Assembly: GCA_947489325.1 (NCBI GenBank)
Contig: CANLDA010000011.1
Span: forward strand, 1 to 64,000
From: an uncultured Paracoccaceae bacterium
GTDB taxonomy: Bacteria > Pseudomonadota > Alphaproteobacteria > Rhodobacterales > Rhodobacteraceae
Direction of reading: 5' to 3'
DNA length: 64,000 bases
The notes under the pieces were generated by a model. The model saw only the letters and a list, made by a program, of their open reading frames with translations, did no database searches and was not told the DNA's origin. Positions 55,282 to 64,000 of the stretch are shown in pieces (within the stretch, counting starts at the first letter, position 1; each line of letters starts with the position of its first letter). The translations under genes and the position numbers were made by a program.

Positions 55282-55543
55282 TGTCTTTCCTTTTCTCAAG
55301 CCCGCCTTGGTCAAAGACCGACATGACATTCAAAAGTTGCCAACCCCCGCGCGAAATACGATTTTCGATTTCATCACGCGCAGAAGATTTAGAACACTCA
55401 CCACGCAACTCTACCACACCATAGTGCAGTTTTAGCGGGTCGTTTCGCTTGGCCTTATAATCGGCATAGCAATCCGCCGCCACCGCAGGAGAGGCAATTG
55501 CCATAGTGCCAATCAGGCAAGATATCAGAGCAAGATTTTTCAT
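55253..55543 (-). CDS. Small periplasmic protein, unknown (partner of membrane winged-helix gene)
   Basis: 96 residues from ATG 55543; the frame extends to 55585. A signal peptide ends at AVA-ADCY. The mature 75 residues include two Cys (DCYADYK and GECSKSS), the strand-like LKLHYGVVELRG and the C-terminal SRGGWQLLNVMSVFDQGGL. I recognise it only as a conserved-looking hypothetical. It precedes and overlaps the membrane winged-helix gene, so the two are probably translated together. Confidence 0.7.
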   Translation of the reverse strand: MKNLALISCLIGTMAIASPAVAADCYADYKAKRNDPLKLHYGVVELRGECSKSSARDEIENRISRGGWQLLNVMSVFDQGGLEKRKDSAGKFFLRY

Positions 55544-55717
55544 GGTGTCCACATTGCGGTGGTTTGGATGGATATTCAATAACAACAGGGGTTTCGCGCG
55601 TTGTTATTGGATAACAATCGCCTGATATTGTCTGTCTGAGGTCAATTGCGGGAATGTGAGATCAGAACGTTTGGCACATCAGCCCGACACACAGAATCAC
55701 TTCGAAAGGAACCTGAC

Positions 55718-56206
55718 ATGTCCCGCAAATTCATCGCCACCATCCTTGCCGCATCCATTGCTGTTACAGGATTCTCTGTTGCCCCAGCTCGCGCTGACAG
55801 CGACGACCTTGTGAAATTTTTAGCGGGGGCAACTGCCCTTGTCATTATTGGCAAGGCCATTGAAGACAACAAAGATGACCGTCGCAAAAAATACGAGCGT
55901 GACAATCGCCGCCATAAACATGACGACAATGTCTCACGCCGCCGGGATCGCGATTATGACGCCCGCCCACTGCCCCGTCGTGTACACCGCAAAGTTCTGC
56001 CAAGTGATTGCTTGCGTCGTGTCCGCACCTGGAATGGGAATCGCCGTACATTTTTGGGCAACCGTTGTTTGAAAAATGAATACCGTCACTATTCAAGCTT
56101 GCCGGAGCGCTGTTTCCGCAAAATTGAAACTGAACGTGGCAAAATCCGTCGTGGCTATGGTGTGAAGTGTTTGCGCAAGCGCGGCTATTCTCTCGCGCAA
56201 TACTAA
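55718..56206 (+). CDS. Secreted basic Cys-containing protein, unknown
   Basis: 162 residues from ATG 55718, with AAAGGAAC upstream. A Sec signal peptide ends at ARA-DSDD. A hydrophobic patch (LVKFLAGATALVIIGKAI) follows, then a highly basic Arg/Lys/His/Asp stretch (NKDDRRKKYERDNRRHKHDD). The C-terminal 70 residues hold four Cys (DCLRRVRTWNG, NRCLKNEY, ERCFRKIET, KCLRKRGYS), probably two disulphides. The N-terminal part resembles the 42318-42638 protein. A strong terminator follows, so it is a single-gene unit. Confidence 0.65.
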   Translation: MSRKFIATILAASIAVTGFSVAPARADSDDLVKFLAGATALVIIGKAIEDNKDDRRKKYERDNRRHKHDDNVSRRRDRDYDARPLPRRVHRKVLPSDCLRRVRTWNGNRRTFLGNRCLKNEYRHYSSLPERCFRKIETERGKIRRGYGVKCLRKRGYSLAQY

Positions 56207-56252
56207 TAAGGTCGAGCAGAAGGGCGACACCCATCCCCAAGTCGCCCGACCA

Positions 56253-56289
56253 CCCCGGCAAGGCCATGATGCGCCTTGCCGGGTTTTTT
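56253..56289 (+). terminator. Rho-independent terminator before rnhB
   Basis: Arms CCCGGCAAGG and CCTTGCCGGG around a nine-base loop, then six T residues. It ends the secreted-protein unit and lies upstream of the rnhB start at 56308. Confidence 0.9.
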
Positions 56290-56307
56290 GTTGCGTTCAG
56301 AGGCGTC

Positions 56308-56943
56308 ATGCGATTTGACCATGGTATGACCTTACCTGATCTTTATTATGAAACCCGTGCGCGTGAAAATGGCGCTGTTGTGATTGCTGGTGTGGATGAG
56401 GTGGGTCGTGGCCCATTGGCCGGGCCTGTGACAGCGGCCGCCGTTATTCTGGATCTGGCCAATATCCCGGCAGGCATGAACGATTCCAAAAAACTGACAG
56501 CGAAACGCCGAGAGGCACTCTATGATCAGATATTTGCCGCCGCAGAAGTGTGCATCGCCCATGCCAGCGTCGAGGAAATCGACACCCACAATATTTTGCG
56601 TGCCAGCCATATCGCGATGGAACGTGCGGTTGCAGGGTTGCCGCGACAGCCTGATTATGTGCTGATTGATGGCAACTTGATCCCTAAAGGACTGCAAGGT
56701 CATGCCGAGGCGGTGATCAAGGGAGACGCCAAAAGTCTTTCGATTTCAGCGGCTTCAATTGTGGCGAAAATATGTCGCGACCGCATCATGGTGGATTTGG
56801 CGCAACAGTTTCCGGGTTATGGATGGGAAACAAACGCGGGATATCCGTCAAAAAAGCACAGAGACGCCTTACAGACGCTTGGCGTGACCCCACACCATAG
56901 ACGTTCGTTCAAGCCGGTGCACAACATCTTGTATCAAGAGTAA
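56308..56943 (+). CDS. rnhB: Ribonuclease HII
   Basis: 211 residues from ATG 56308, which follows the terminator; the frame continues upstream to 56167 but the extra residues would be encoded across that terminator. The catalytic Asp-Glu pair is in AGVDEVGRGPLAGPV, with LIDGN, KGDAKSLSISAASIVAK and the later RDRIM Asp. It removes RNA from RNA-DNA hybrids. It is directly upstream of ccrM, an arrangement common in alphaproteobacteria. Confidence 0.95.
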   Translation: MRFDHGMTLPDLYYETRARENGAVVIAGVDEVGRGPLAGPVTAAAVILDLANIPAGMNDSKKLTAKRREALYDQIFAAAEVCIAHASVEEIDTHNILRASHIAMERAVAGLPRQPDYVLIDGNLIPKGLQGHAEAVIKGDAKSLSISAASIVAKICRDRIMVDLAQQFPGYGWETNAGYPSKKHRDALQTLGVTPHHRRSFKPVHNILYQE

Positions 56944-56956
56944 ATAGTAACCTTCT

Positions 56957-58165
<1,209 letters not shown>

Positions 58166-58220
58166 GACCACAAATAATACCGCCGATGCCTGTGGCCACG
58201 TGCCAATTGGCATTTTCCTT

Positions 58221-58248
58221 GCCCCGCTCTTTTAGCGGGGCTTTTTTG
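58221..58248 (+). terminator. Rho-independent terminator after ccrM
   Basis: GCCCCGCT and AGCGGGGC arms with a short loop and six or more T residues. Confidence 0.92.
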
Positions 58249-58315
58249 TGCGGATCGGTCAGGCGCATATTGCAAGCAACCGTAGCAACAGCCCGGAAGC
58301 GCAATGGCTTCTTTT

Positions 58316-59149
58316 CTATTTTTGCTGGTACTTCGCACCTTTACGGTGGGGCAGAGAAATGGGTTGTCCTTGCTGTAGTGCTTTCAAGTAATCGACAAAA
58401 ATACGTGTGGACAGATTCGCGCGCGAATTGTTGGGACGACCGCTGATGTCGATATGTGTGGCGTGATTGATGACCGCCAAATGTTTGCCGCCTCGGGGCA
58501 GGCCTGCATAGGCCTCAAGACGCCAGCGGTAGTCACCTTCCAATGCGTCATCACGGGTGCCGATTGTGACCAACATGGGTTTTTCGATATGACGCCATGC
58601 ATGCTTGGGAAATCGCGTCCCACTGCCTTGTGGGGAAAGTGCGATATAGGCATTGAAACGGTCTTGGCCCGACACCCCTAAGTGGTTTTTTGCACCCGCT
58701 TCGATCATTGTGGTCTGGGCACCCATGGAATGGCCAGCAAGAACACTCAGGCGGGGACGGCAAGCCCTGTAAACATGGGCTAGGGCTGCATCCAAATCGC
58801 GTGCCCGTGCTTGATTAATGGACGGCGAGGCAAGAATCTGCGCGAATGCAGTCGGACGATCCCGTTCAAAGACTATTTTGCGCAAGGCGCGTCTGCCACT
58901 CTCGCGATGATCTAATGTGATGACACGAAAACCCAGCTCAGATGCGCTCCGGGCCAGCTTTGCAAGGGTTTGCCGTGATCCTCCCAAGCCATGAGACAAC
59001 ACCAGAAGGTCAGGGCAGGATTTTTTAGACGAAGCGGTATAGTCATGAATGCGCGTGGTTTTTCCGTCAGAGCGGCTCAGGTGATATGATGTTTGCGCAG
59101 AAAGACCTGTTGAAAGGAAGATCAACAAAAGGATCAGCGCACGCATCAT
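58316..59149 (-). CDS. Alpha/beta-hydrolase, exported
   Basis: 277 residues. A Sec signal peptide ends near LSA-QTSY. The nucleophile elbow is GHSMGAQT with Ser, the oxyanion region LVLSHGLGGSRQTL, the likely acid Asp in IGTRDDAL and the catalytic His in INHATHIDI. It is in the dienelactone-hydrolase/lipase-like superfamily. Substrate unknown. Its start is adjacent to the holA stop, so it is probably the last gene of the leuS operon. Confidence 0.85.
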   Translation of the reverse strand: MMRALILLLIFLSTGLSAQTSYHLSRSDGKTTRIHDYTASSKKSCPDLLVLSHGLGGSRQTLAKLARSASELGFRVITLDHRESGRRALRKIVFERDRPTAFAQILASPSINQARARDLDAALAHVYRACRPRLSVLAGHSMGAQTTMIEAGAKNHLGVSGQDRFNAYIALSPQGSGTRFPKHAWRHIEKPMLVTIGTRDDALEGDYRWRLEAYAGLPRGGKHLAVINHATHIDISGRPNNSRANLSTRIFVDYLKALQQGQPISLPHRKGAKYQQK

Positions 59150-60175
59150 CTATCTCCTTGCCAACATGGACAGGCGTAACAGGGCGCGTTCCATGACCGC
59201 CATGGCCGGAGCGGTTTGCCCGGCGCTGCGCAAGTGCAGGTCAGTGTCGGTCAGGATGGTCAGGGCCTGTTCCAACTTCGGTGCGCCCCATCCTTGGGCC
59301 TGACGCAGCATGCGATCACGGCGGGGACCAAAGATTGGGGGGCGCATTCTGGAAATACCTTGGGCGGCTCCGCCGGGATCAGCCGCTGCTGTGTACAGCG
59401 CGCGAAAGTGTCGTGTGGCGCTGATACACAACGTGGTAGGATTGGTGCCTTGCGCCTGCAATTTGCCCATCACGGGCCCCAATTCTTGTGCACGCCCTTC
59501 AGCAACAATGTTCAGTACATCGTCCAGCGCTGCCTCTGTCGAAGTGGGCGCGCAACTGACGACGTCTTCTGAACTGACGGGCGTTGTGTCGCCGTGTTTA
59601 TAAAGTGAGAGCTTTTCAATGGTTTGGCGAAAATCGCCGGGATCAAGGTTTTTTGAAAGCACCACCAAATCAGTCATCGCATCTACGTCAACCTTTGCCA
59701 GTTTGGCTTTTTGTAACTCTGCTTCGATTTCTTCGCGTGAAGGAGGGTCGTTGTAGATGCCCACAGCAAAAGCGTTGGGGTGGCTTTCGAACAGCTTGCG
59801 AATTTTTGAACTGACCTTGAGCGCACCTGCGGTCACGATGATCTGCGCATCACCGGGTGCCCAATCTTCGGATGCTGCCATCAAAGCAGGCGCAGCGGTG
59901 TCATTGGCGTCTTCGACAAAGGCGACACGGGGGCCAGGAAAGAAGCTGATGGATTTAATAGCGTCAACCAATTGAGCCGGATCTTTACGCAGATCTGCGG
60001 CCGGGATGCGCGTTAGACGCATTTCTTTCTCTCCGGCAGGACCGATAAGTGCAGTGATCACTTCTTGGCGTTTCAGCGCCACGCGCATCGCGTCGGCACC
60101 ATAGATCAGCAAACCTGTGCGATCAGGATCGGGTTTGGCGAAGTAACGCCCGGCATCGCGGGCGGTCAGCTTCAT
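59150..60175 (-). CDS. holA: DNA polymerase III subunit delta
   Basis: 341 residues. The clamp-loader ATPase-like N-terminus includes GLLIYGADAMRV and VDAIKSISFFPGPRVAFVEDAN in part. The middle DLVVLSKNLDPGDFRQTIEK and the C-terminal ALLRLSMLARR are family-typical. It opens the sliding clamp. It overlaps lptE by four bases. Confidence 0.92.
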   Translation of the reverse strand: MKLTARDAGRYFAKPDPDRTGLLIYGADAMRVALKRQEVITALIGPAGEKEMRLTRIPAADLRKDPAQLVDAIKSISFFPGPRVAFVEDANDTAAPALMAASEDWAPGDAQIIVTAGALKVSSKIRKLFESHPNAFAVGIYNDPPSREEIEAELQKAKLAKVDVDAMTDLVVLSKNLDPGDFRQTIEKLSLYKHGDTTPVSSEDVVSCAPTSTEAALDDVLNIVAEGRAQELGPVMGKLQAQGTNPTTLCISATRHFRALYTAAADPGGAAQGISRMRPPIFGPRRDRMLRQAQGWGAPKLEQALTILTDTDLHLRSAGQTAPAMAVMERALLRLSMLARR

Positions 60176-60660
60176 TGCGGCAGTTGCGGCGCAAAGCCAA
60201 TGAGCCGCGTCATGATACGTTCTGCCAGAATAACCATCAGACGTTCCTGGGCGTCTTGTCTTGCGGCCAGGGTGCTGACTGTACTGCCTGTGGTGGAGTA
60301 CCCGGTAAAGCTTTCTTCTGAACCAGAAAGAAGAATTTCACCGGTCGTGATGTCCCGCAACACAAAATTGACAGTGCCAATGATGTCAAAACGGGTGGTG
60401 TCGTTGGTGGAGGTGACAGCCAAACCATCGCGTGTGCTCGAAAGGTCCAGAGCAAGGCCATAGGCCGGCGCCTGCGCCCGGCCTAGACGAGTTTCCAGCT
60501 CGCGTACCAATATATACCCATCGCTACTGGTCAACTCGTCAACGGTCACGCGATTAAGCAAGCGGCTGGCCCCACCATCGGGGCCGTATGCAGGCGTAAA
60601 GCCGCAGCCCGAAAGGGCAGCAGCCATAAGAACAAACGAGCGGCGATTAAATGACGACAT
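60172..60660 (-). CDS. lptE: LPS-assembly lipoprotein LptE-like
   Basis: 162 residues. A lipobox SGCG ([12 protein letters not shown]) lies near residue 19, so it is a lipoprotein. The order leuS-lptE-holA is the conserved context of LptE. Its beta-sandwich is weakly conserved ([40 protein letters not shown]). It plugs the LptD barrel in the outer membrane. It overlaps leuS by 14 bases. Confidence 0.88.
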   Translation of the reverse strand: MSSFNRRSFVLMAAALSGCGFTPAYGPDGGASRLLNRVTVDELTSSDGYILVRELETRLGRAQAPAYGLALDLSSTRDGLAVTSTNDTTRFDIIGTVNFVLRDITTGEILLSGSEESFTGYSTTGSTVSTLAARQDAQERLMVILAERIMTRLIGFAPQLPQ

Positions 60661-63205
60661 TCACGATCCGACCGGGGACAACAATGAGTTTCTTGGGCTG
60701 GGCCCCTTCCAGCGCACGAGTGACAGCTTCGTGTGCGAGGACAAGTTTTTCAACCTCTTCCTTGCTCATATCTGCAGGCACGCTGATTTCCGCACGGCGT
60801 TTGCCGTTGATTTGGATCGGCAGAGTGACATTTGCCTCAACCAGAAGGGCCTCGTCTGCAACTGGCCACGGCGCGTTGATGACCAACCCTTCGCCGCCCA
60901 GCATATGCCAGATGTCTTCGGCCAAGTGGGGGGTCATGGGGGACATCAGCTGTGCAAGCACTTTGACAGCTTGCTTTTTGGCATCTGGACCTGCCTTGGA
61001 TTTCGCGATGGTGTTGGTAAATGCATAGAGTTTGGCAATGGATGCATTAAAGCCAAAGCTTTCAACACCCAGTGTGACATCGCGGATGGCTTTGTGTGTT
61101 TCGCGAAGCAAGGCCTCATCCGTCGCTTGCGCTCCGTCTTCGGTAGCGGCCACGTCTGTTGCGAGACGATAGACGCGGTTGAGGTGCTTAAAGGCGGCCT
61201 CGGCGCCAGAAACGGTCCATTCCACATCACGTTCGGGGGGGGAATCTGACAGCACGAACCAGCGCGCCGTGTCAGCACCATACGATTGGATAATCGCCAC
61301 CGGATCCACGACATTATTCTTGGATTTGGACATCTTGGCAGATGGAATCACCTTGATTGCATCACCTGTTTCCTTGGCCACGCATGCGCCGTCGATCCAT
61401 TCCACCTGCTCCGGGTAGTGATAGAGCGTGCGACCTTCAGAGGTTTTACGAACGGTGTTCTCATAGATTTCATGCGTCACCATGCCCTGAGTAAAGAGCG
61501 CGTCAAATGGCTCTTTCGCGGAGTCTGGCAGGTGGCGAGTGATGTTCATCGCGCGTGCAAAGAAGCGTGAATAGAGCAGGTGCAGAATCGCGTGCTCAAT
61601 CCCGCCGATATATTGATCGACGTTCATCCAATACTGCGCATCGGCCATATCGGTGGGCGTGTCGGCATGCGGCGCAGTGAAGCGGGCGAAATACCAAGAC
61701 GAATCGACGAATGTGTCCATTGTGTCGGTTTCACGCAAAGCGGACTTGCCACACGACGGGCAAGTGCAATTCCGCCATGTGGGGTGACGATCCAGCGGGT
61801 TGCCCGGTTTGTCGAATGTCACATCATCTGGAAGACGAATCGGTAGGTTTTCTTTTTTCTCGGGAACCACACCGCACGCATCACAATGCACCACGGGAAT
61901 CGGGCAACCCCAGTACCGCTGGCGCGAAAGGCCCCAATCACGCAGGCGATATTTGGTGACTCCTTGGCCCCAGCCCTGTGATTCGGCGAGATCAACCGTG
62001 GCGTCGATGGCCTCGTCTCCGGTGGCTTCTCCCAATCCGGCGAAGTGATTGATCCATTTTACTTTTTCTGTTTTTGCGGGAACGAAAGCTTCGTTTGCAA
62101 CAGGCGTTTCATTGTCCAATGCAAAGAAAGTGTCGATCACTGGCAGGTCATATTTGCGGCAGAAATCAAGGTCACGTTGATCATGCGCAGGGCATGCGAA
62201 AATTGCGCCTGTGCCGTAATCCATCAGGATAAAGTTGGCGATCCAGACGGGCAACTCCCATTCGGGATTTAGGGGGTGTTTGACGCGAATACCGGTGTCA
62301 AAACCCAGCTTTTCACCGGTTTCAATCGCCTCTTCAGTGGTGCCGCCCTTGCGACATTCCGCAACAAAGGCTGCAACTTCGGCGTTGTCGACCTCCAGCG
62401 CCTTGGCAATGGGGTGATCGGGAGAAATACCCACAAAAGACGCACCCATCAACGTGTCAGGGCGGGTTGTGTAAACTTCAATCGGGTCTGCCCCATCAGT
62501 GCGCTCAAAGCTGAATTGTAGACCGCGCGATTTACCGATCCAGTTTTCCTGCATCAGGCGCACCTTGGCAGGCCAATTGTCCAACGTGTCCAGTGCATCA
62601 AGGAGCTCCTCGGACATATCCGAGATTTTAAAGAACCATTGGGTCAACTCACGCCGTTCCACCAATGCACCAGAGCGCCAACCGCGACCGCCTTCGACCT
62701 GTTCATTAGCCAACACGGTCATGTCGACGGGGTCCCAGTTCACCACAGCGTTTTTACGATAAACCAGTTCTTTGTCGAGCATATCAAGGAACAGTGCCTG
62801 CTGCTGACCGTAATATTCAGGATCACAGGTGGCAAATTCACGCGACCAATCAATCGACAGGCCCAGTGGTTTCATCTGATCGCGCATGTCCGCGATATTG
62901 CTGTAGGTCCACTCTTTGGGATGACCCCCAATGGCCATCGCCGCGTTTTCGGCAGGCATGCCAAAGGCATCCCATCCCATTGGGTGCAGCACATTGTGCC
63001 CTGTCGAGATTTTATAGCGCGCGATCACATCGCCCATCGTATAATTGCGCACATGGCCCATATGGATGCGCCCGGATGGATAGGGGAACATTTCCAGCAC
63101 GTAGTATTTCGGCTTGGATTCGTCACGAATGGCCTTGAAGCTTTCGGATTTATCCCAGGCTTGTTGCCATTTCTGTTCGATTTCAGCGGGCGAGTAGCGC
63201 GACAT
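60647..63205 (-). CDS. leuS: Leucyl-tRNA synthetase
   Basis: 852 residues from ATG 63205, with AAGG upstream; an upstream extension to 63259 is unlikely. HIGH motif as [12 protein letters not shown], editing-domain and zinc-binding cysteines (CDACG and CPSCG), and [10 protein letters not shown]. It charges tRNA-Leu. First gene of the leuS-lptE-holA-hydrolase operon. Confidence 0.97.
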   Translation of the reverse strand: MSRYSPAEIEQKWQQAWDKSESFKAIRDESKPKYYVLEMFPYPSGRIHMGHVRNYTMGDVIARYKISTGHNVLHPMGWDAFGMPAENAAMAIGGHPKEWTYSNIADMRDQMKPLGLSIDWSREFATCDPEYYGQQQALFLDMLDKELVYRKNAVVNWDPVDMTVLANEQVEGGRGWRSGALVERRELTQWFFKISDMSEELLDALDTLDNWPAKVRLMQENWIGKSRGLQFSFERTDGADPIEVYTTRPDTLMGASFVGISPDHPIAKALEVDNAEVAAFVAECRKGGTTEEAIETGEKLGFDTGIRVKHPLNPEWELPVWIANFILMDYGTGAIFACPAHDQRDLDFCRKYDLPVIDTFFALDNETPVANEAFVPAKTEKVKWINHFAGLGEATGDEAIDATVDLAESQGWGQGVTKYRLRDWGLSRQRYWGCPIPVVHCDACGVVPEKKENLPIRLPDDVTFDKPGNPLDRHPTWRNCTCPSCGKSALRETDTMDTFVDSSWYFARFTAPHADTPTDMADAQYWMNVDQYIGGIEHAILHLLYSRFFARAMNITRHLPDSAKEPFDALFTQGMVTHEIYENTVRKTSEGRTLYHYPEQVEWIDGACVAKETGDAIKVIPSAKMSKSKNNVVDPVAIIQSYGADTARWFVLSDSPPERDVEWTVSGAEAAFKHLNRVYRLATDVAATEDGAQATDEALLRETHKAIRDVTLGVESFGFNASIAKLYAFTNTIAKSKAGPDAKKQAVKVLAQLMSPMTPHLAEDIWHMLGGEGLVINAPWPVADEALLVEANVTLPIQINGKRRAEISVPADMSKEEVEKLVLAHEAVTRALEGAQPKKLIVVPGRIVNVVI

Positions 63206-63372
63206 GCGGGCGACCTTTTCGATTTGGACTGCGTGCCCGGAACAGGGCGAAATTCGCAAGGGTGATATGCGCCTGCGCCCGCGTGGTCCAGTCTGTTACG
63301 CAAAAAATGCACTTCTTTGGGGGTGTATTGCAGGTATAAGCGGAGAAAACAGCACAATCTGCGGGCAGGTCC

Positions 63373-64000
63373 ATGAATATATTGTTCATCCATCAGAACT
63401 TTCCGGGTCAATACAAACATCTCGCACCGACTCTTGCGGCACGGGGACATCGGTGTGTGGCGCTGACACTGCGCGTTAAAAAGGCGATGACGTGGAAAGG
63501 GCTGGAGGTGCTGCCCTACAAAATCGCGCGCACGCAAGGTGGTGGCGTGCATCCATGGCTTTTGGATATGGATACCAAGTTGATCCGGGCCGAAGCCTGT
63601 TACAATGCGGCGCGCGCATTGCGAGACCAGGGATTTAGGCCGGATGTGATTCTGGCGCACCCAGGGTGGGGTGAGGCGCTATTTTTGCGTGATGTTTGGC
63701 CAGATGCGCGTATCGGCCTGTATTGCGAGTGGTATTATGGAGCGGATGAAGCGCAGGGCTTTGATCCTGAGTTCGCGATTAAGGATGCGGAGACTGAAAC
63801 GCTTCGTCTGCGAATGAAGAATCTCAATAATATGTTGAATGCGCCACTGGCTGACGCTGTGATCAGCCCGACGCAATATCAAGCCAACAAATTTCCCGAT
63901 GAGATACAGAAGAGAATCACTGTGATTCATGATGGGATTGATACGGATAAGGTGCGACCCGACCCGGATGTGAGATTTGAACTTGATAATGGGGCCGTAT
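63373..64000 (+). CDS. Glycosyltransferase family 4 (partial, runs off right edge)
   Basis: The first 209 codons from ATG 63373 are present, with GCAGGT upstream. The start MNILFIHQNFPGQYKHLAP is typical of a GT4 (GT-B) N-terminal domain, and VILAHPGWGEALFLRDVWPD is the linker to a second helix. The nucleotide-sugar-binding C-terminal domain is beyond the edge. It is divergent from leuS. The acceptor is unknown. Confidence 0.88.
   Translation, partial: MNILFIHQNFPGQYKHLAPTLAARGHRCVALTLRVKKAMTWKGLEVLPYKIARTQGGGVHPWLLDMDTKLIRAEACYNAARALRDQGFRPDVILAHPGWGEALFLRDVWPDARIGLYCEWYYGADEAQGFDPEFAIKDAETETLRLRMKNLNNMLNAPLADAVISPTQYQANKFPDEIQKRITVIHDGIDTDKVRPDPDVRFELDNGAV

Noticed and set aside
56167-56307. 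Extended rnhB start at 56167
   Set aside because: It would be translated across a strong terminator and overlap the previous gene; ATG 56308 is consistent with family length.

Overview
The window looks like chromosomal DNA from an alphaproteobacterium, most likely Rhodobacterales (Roseobacter group). This is an inference from gene content: a CcrM-type GANTC methyltransferase next to rnhB, an MttB homologue followed by tandem dimethylglycine-dehydrogenase-like oxidoreductases, an alphaproteobacterial-type zur/znuABC locus, an FemAB-like GNAT (DUF482), and MlaA/MlaC, NDUFA9-like and LptE proteins of the expected kinds. Genes are dense, often joined by ATGA or TGATG overlaps, and both strands are used. 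There are no rRNA genes, CRISPR arrays or intact insertion sequences.

Layout. 1-1850: accessory DNA holding a stand-alone caspase/CHAT-like protease (330-1193) and the 5'-truncated remnant of a large serine recombinase that ends against the 3' end of tRNA-Leu(CAG). 2160-7313: an NDUFA9-like protein, a small secreted protein, a PBP1A-family peptidoglycan synthase, and MlaA/MlaC for outer-membrane lipid asymmetry. 7482-10519: a type I secretion ATPase and membrane-fusion protein with no substrate gene nearby. 10593-20451: housekeeping and stress genes (RidA, GDPD, FemAB-like GNAT, pterin dehydratase, peroxiredoxin, ferredoxin-reductase-like flavoprotein, RsmD, Map, SfsA, CinA-like, GNAT, AhpD-like, OmpA-like). 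20503-25497: a LysR regulator, an ECF sigma/anti-sigma pair divergent from a DUF4399 periplasmic protein, and a 2,4-dienoyl-CoA-reductase-like flavoprotein. 25580-28622: the zinc uptake locus znuA / zur-znuC-znuB with two Zur-box-like palindromes in the divergent promoter.

28606-42256 is the most distinctive metabolic block. It contains a LysR regulator, a non-pyrrolysine MttB-family methyltransferase, two tandem DMGDH/GcvT-type flavoproteins, a class III aminotransferase, an M18 aminopeptidase, a creatininase-family hydrolase, a polar amino-acid ABC transporter, and a carboxymuconolactone-decarboxylase-like protein. Together they suggest uptake and stepwise demethylation of methylated amines or betaines, with methyl groups passed to folate, but the substrate is unknown.

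42318-64000: a His-rich secreted protein, tRNA-Arg(CCT), a LacI regulator, a glycosyltransferase, a TauD-type dioxygenase, an orphan Tat-exported family 5 binding protein, an aldehyde dehydrogenase, glmM, the nadABC operon, a membrane-anchored winged-helix regulator overlapping a small periplasmic protein gene, a secreted basic protein, rnhB, ccrM (with three GANTC sites in its own promoter region), the leuS-lptE-holA-hydrolase operon, and a glycosyltransferase running off the right edge.

The best candidates for something undescribed are the caspase-like protease beside the recombinase remnant, the MttB/tandem-DMGDH gene block, and the membrane-tethered winged-helix protein with its overlapping periplasmic partner.
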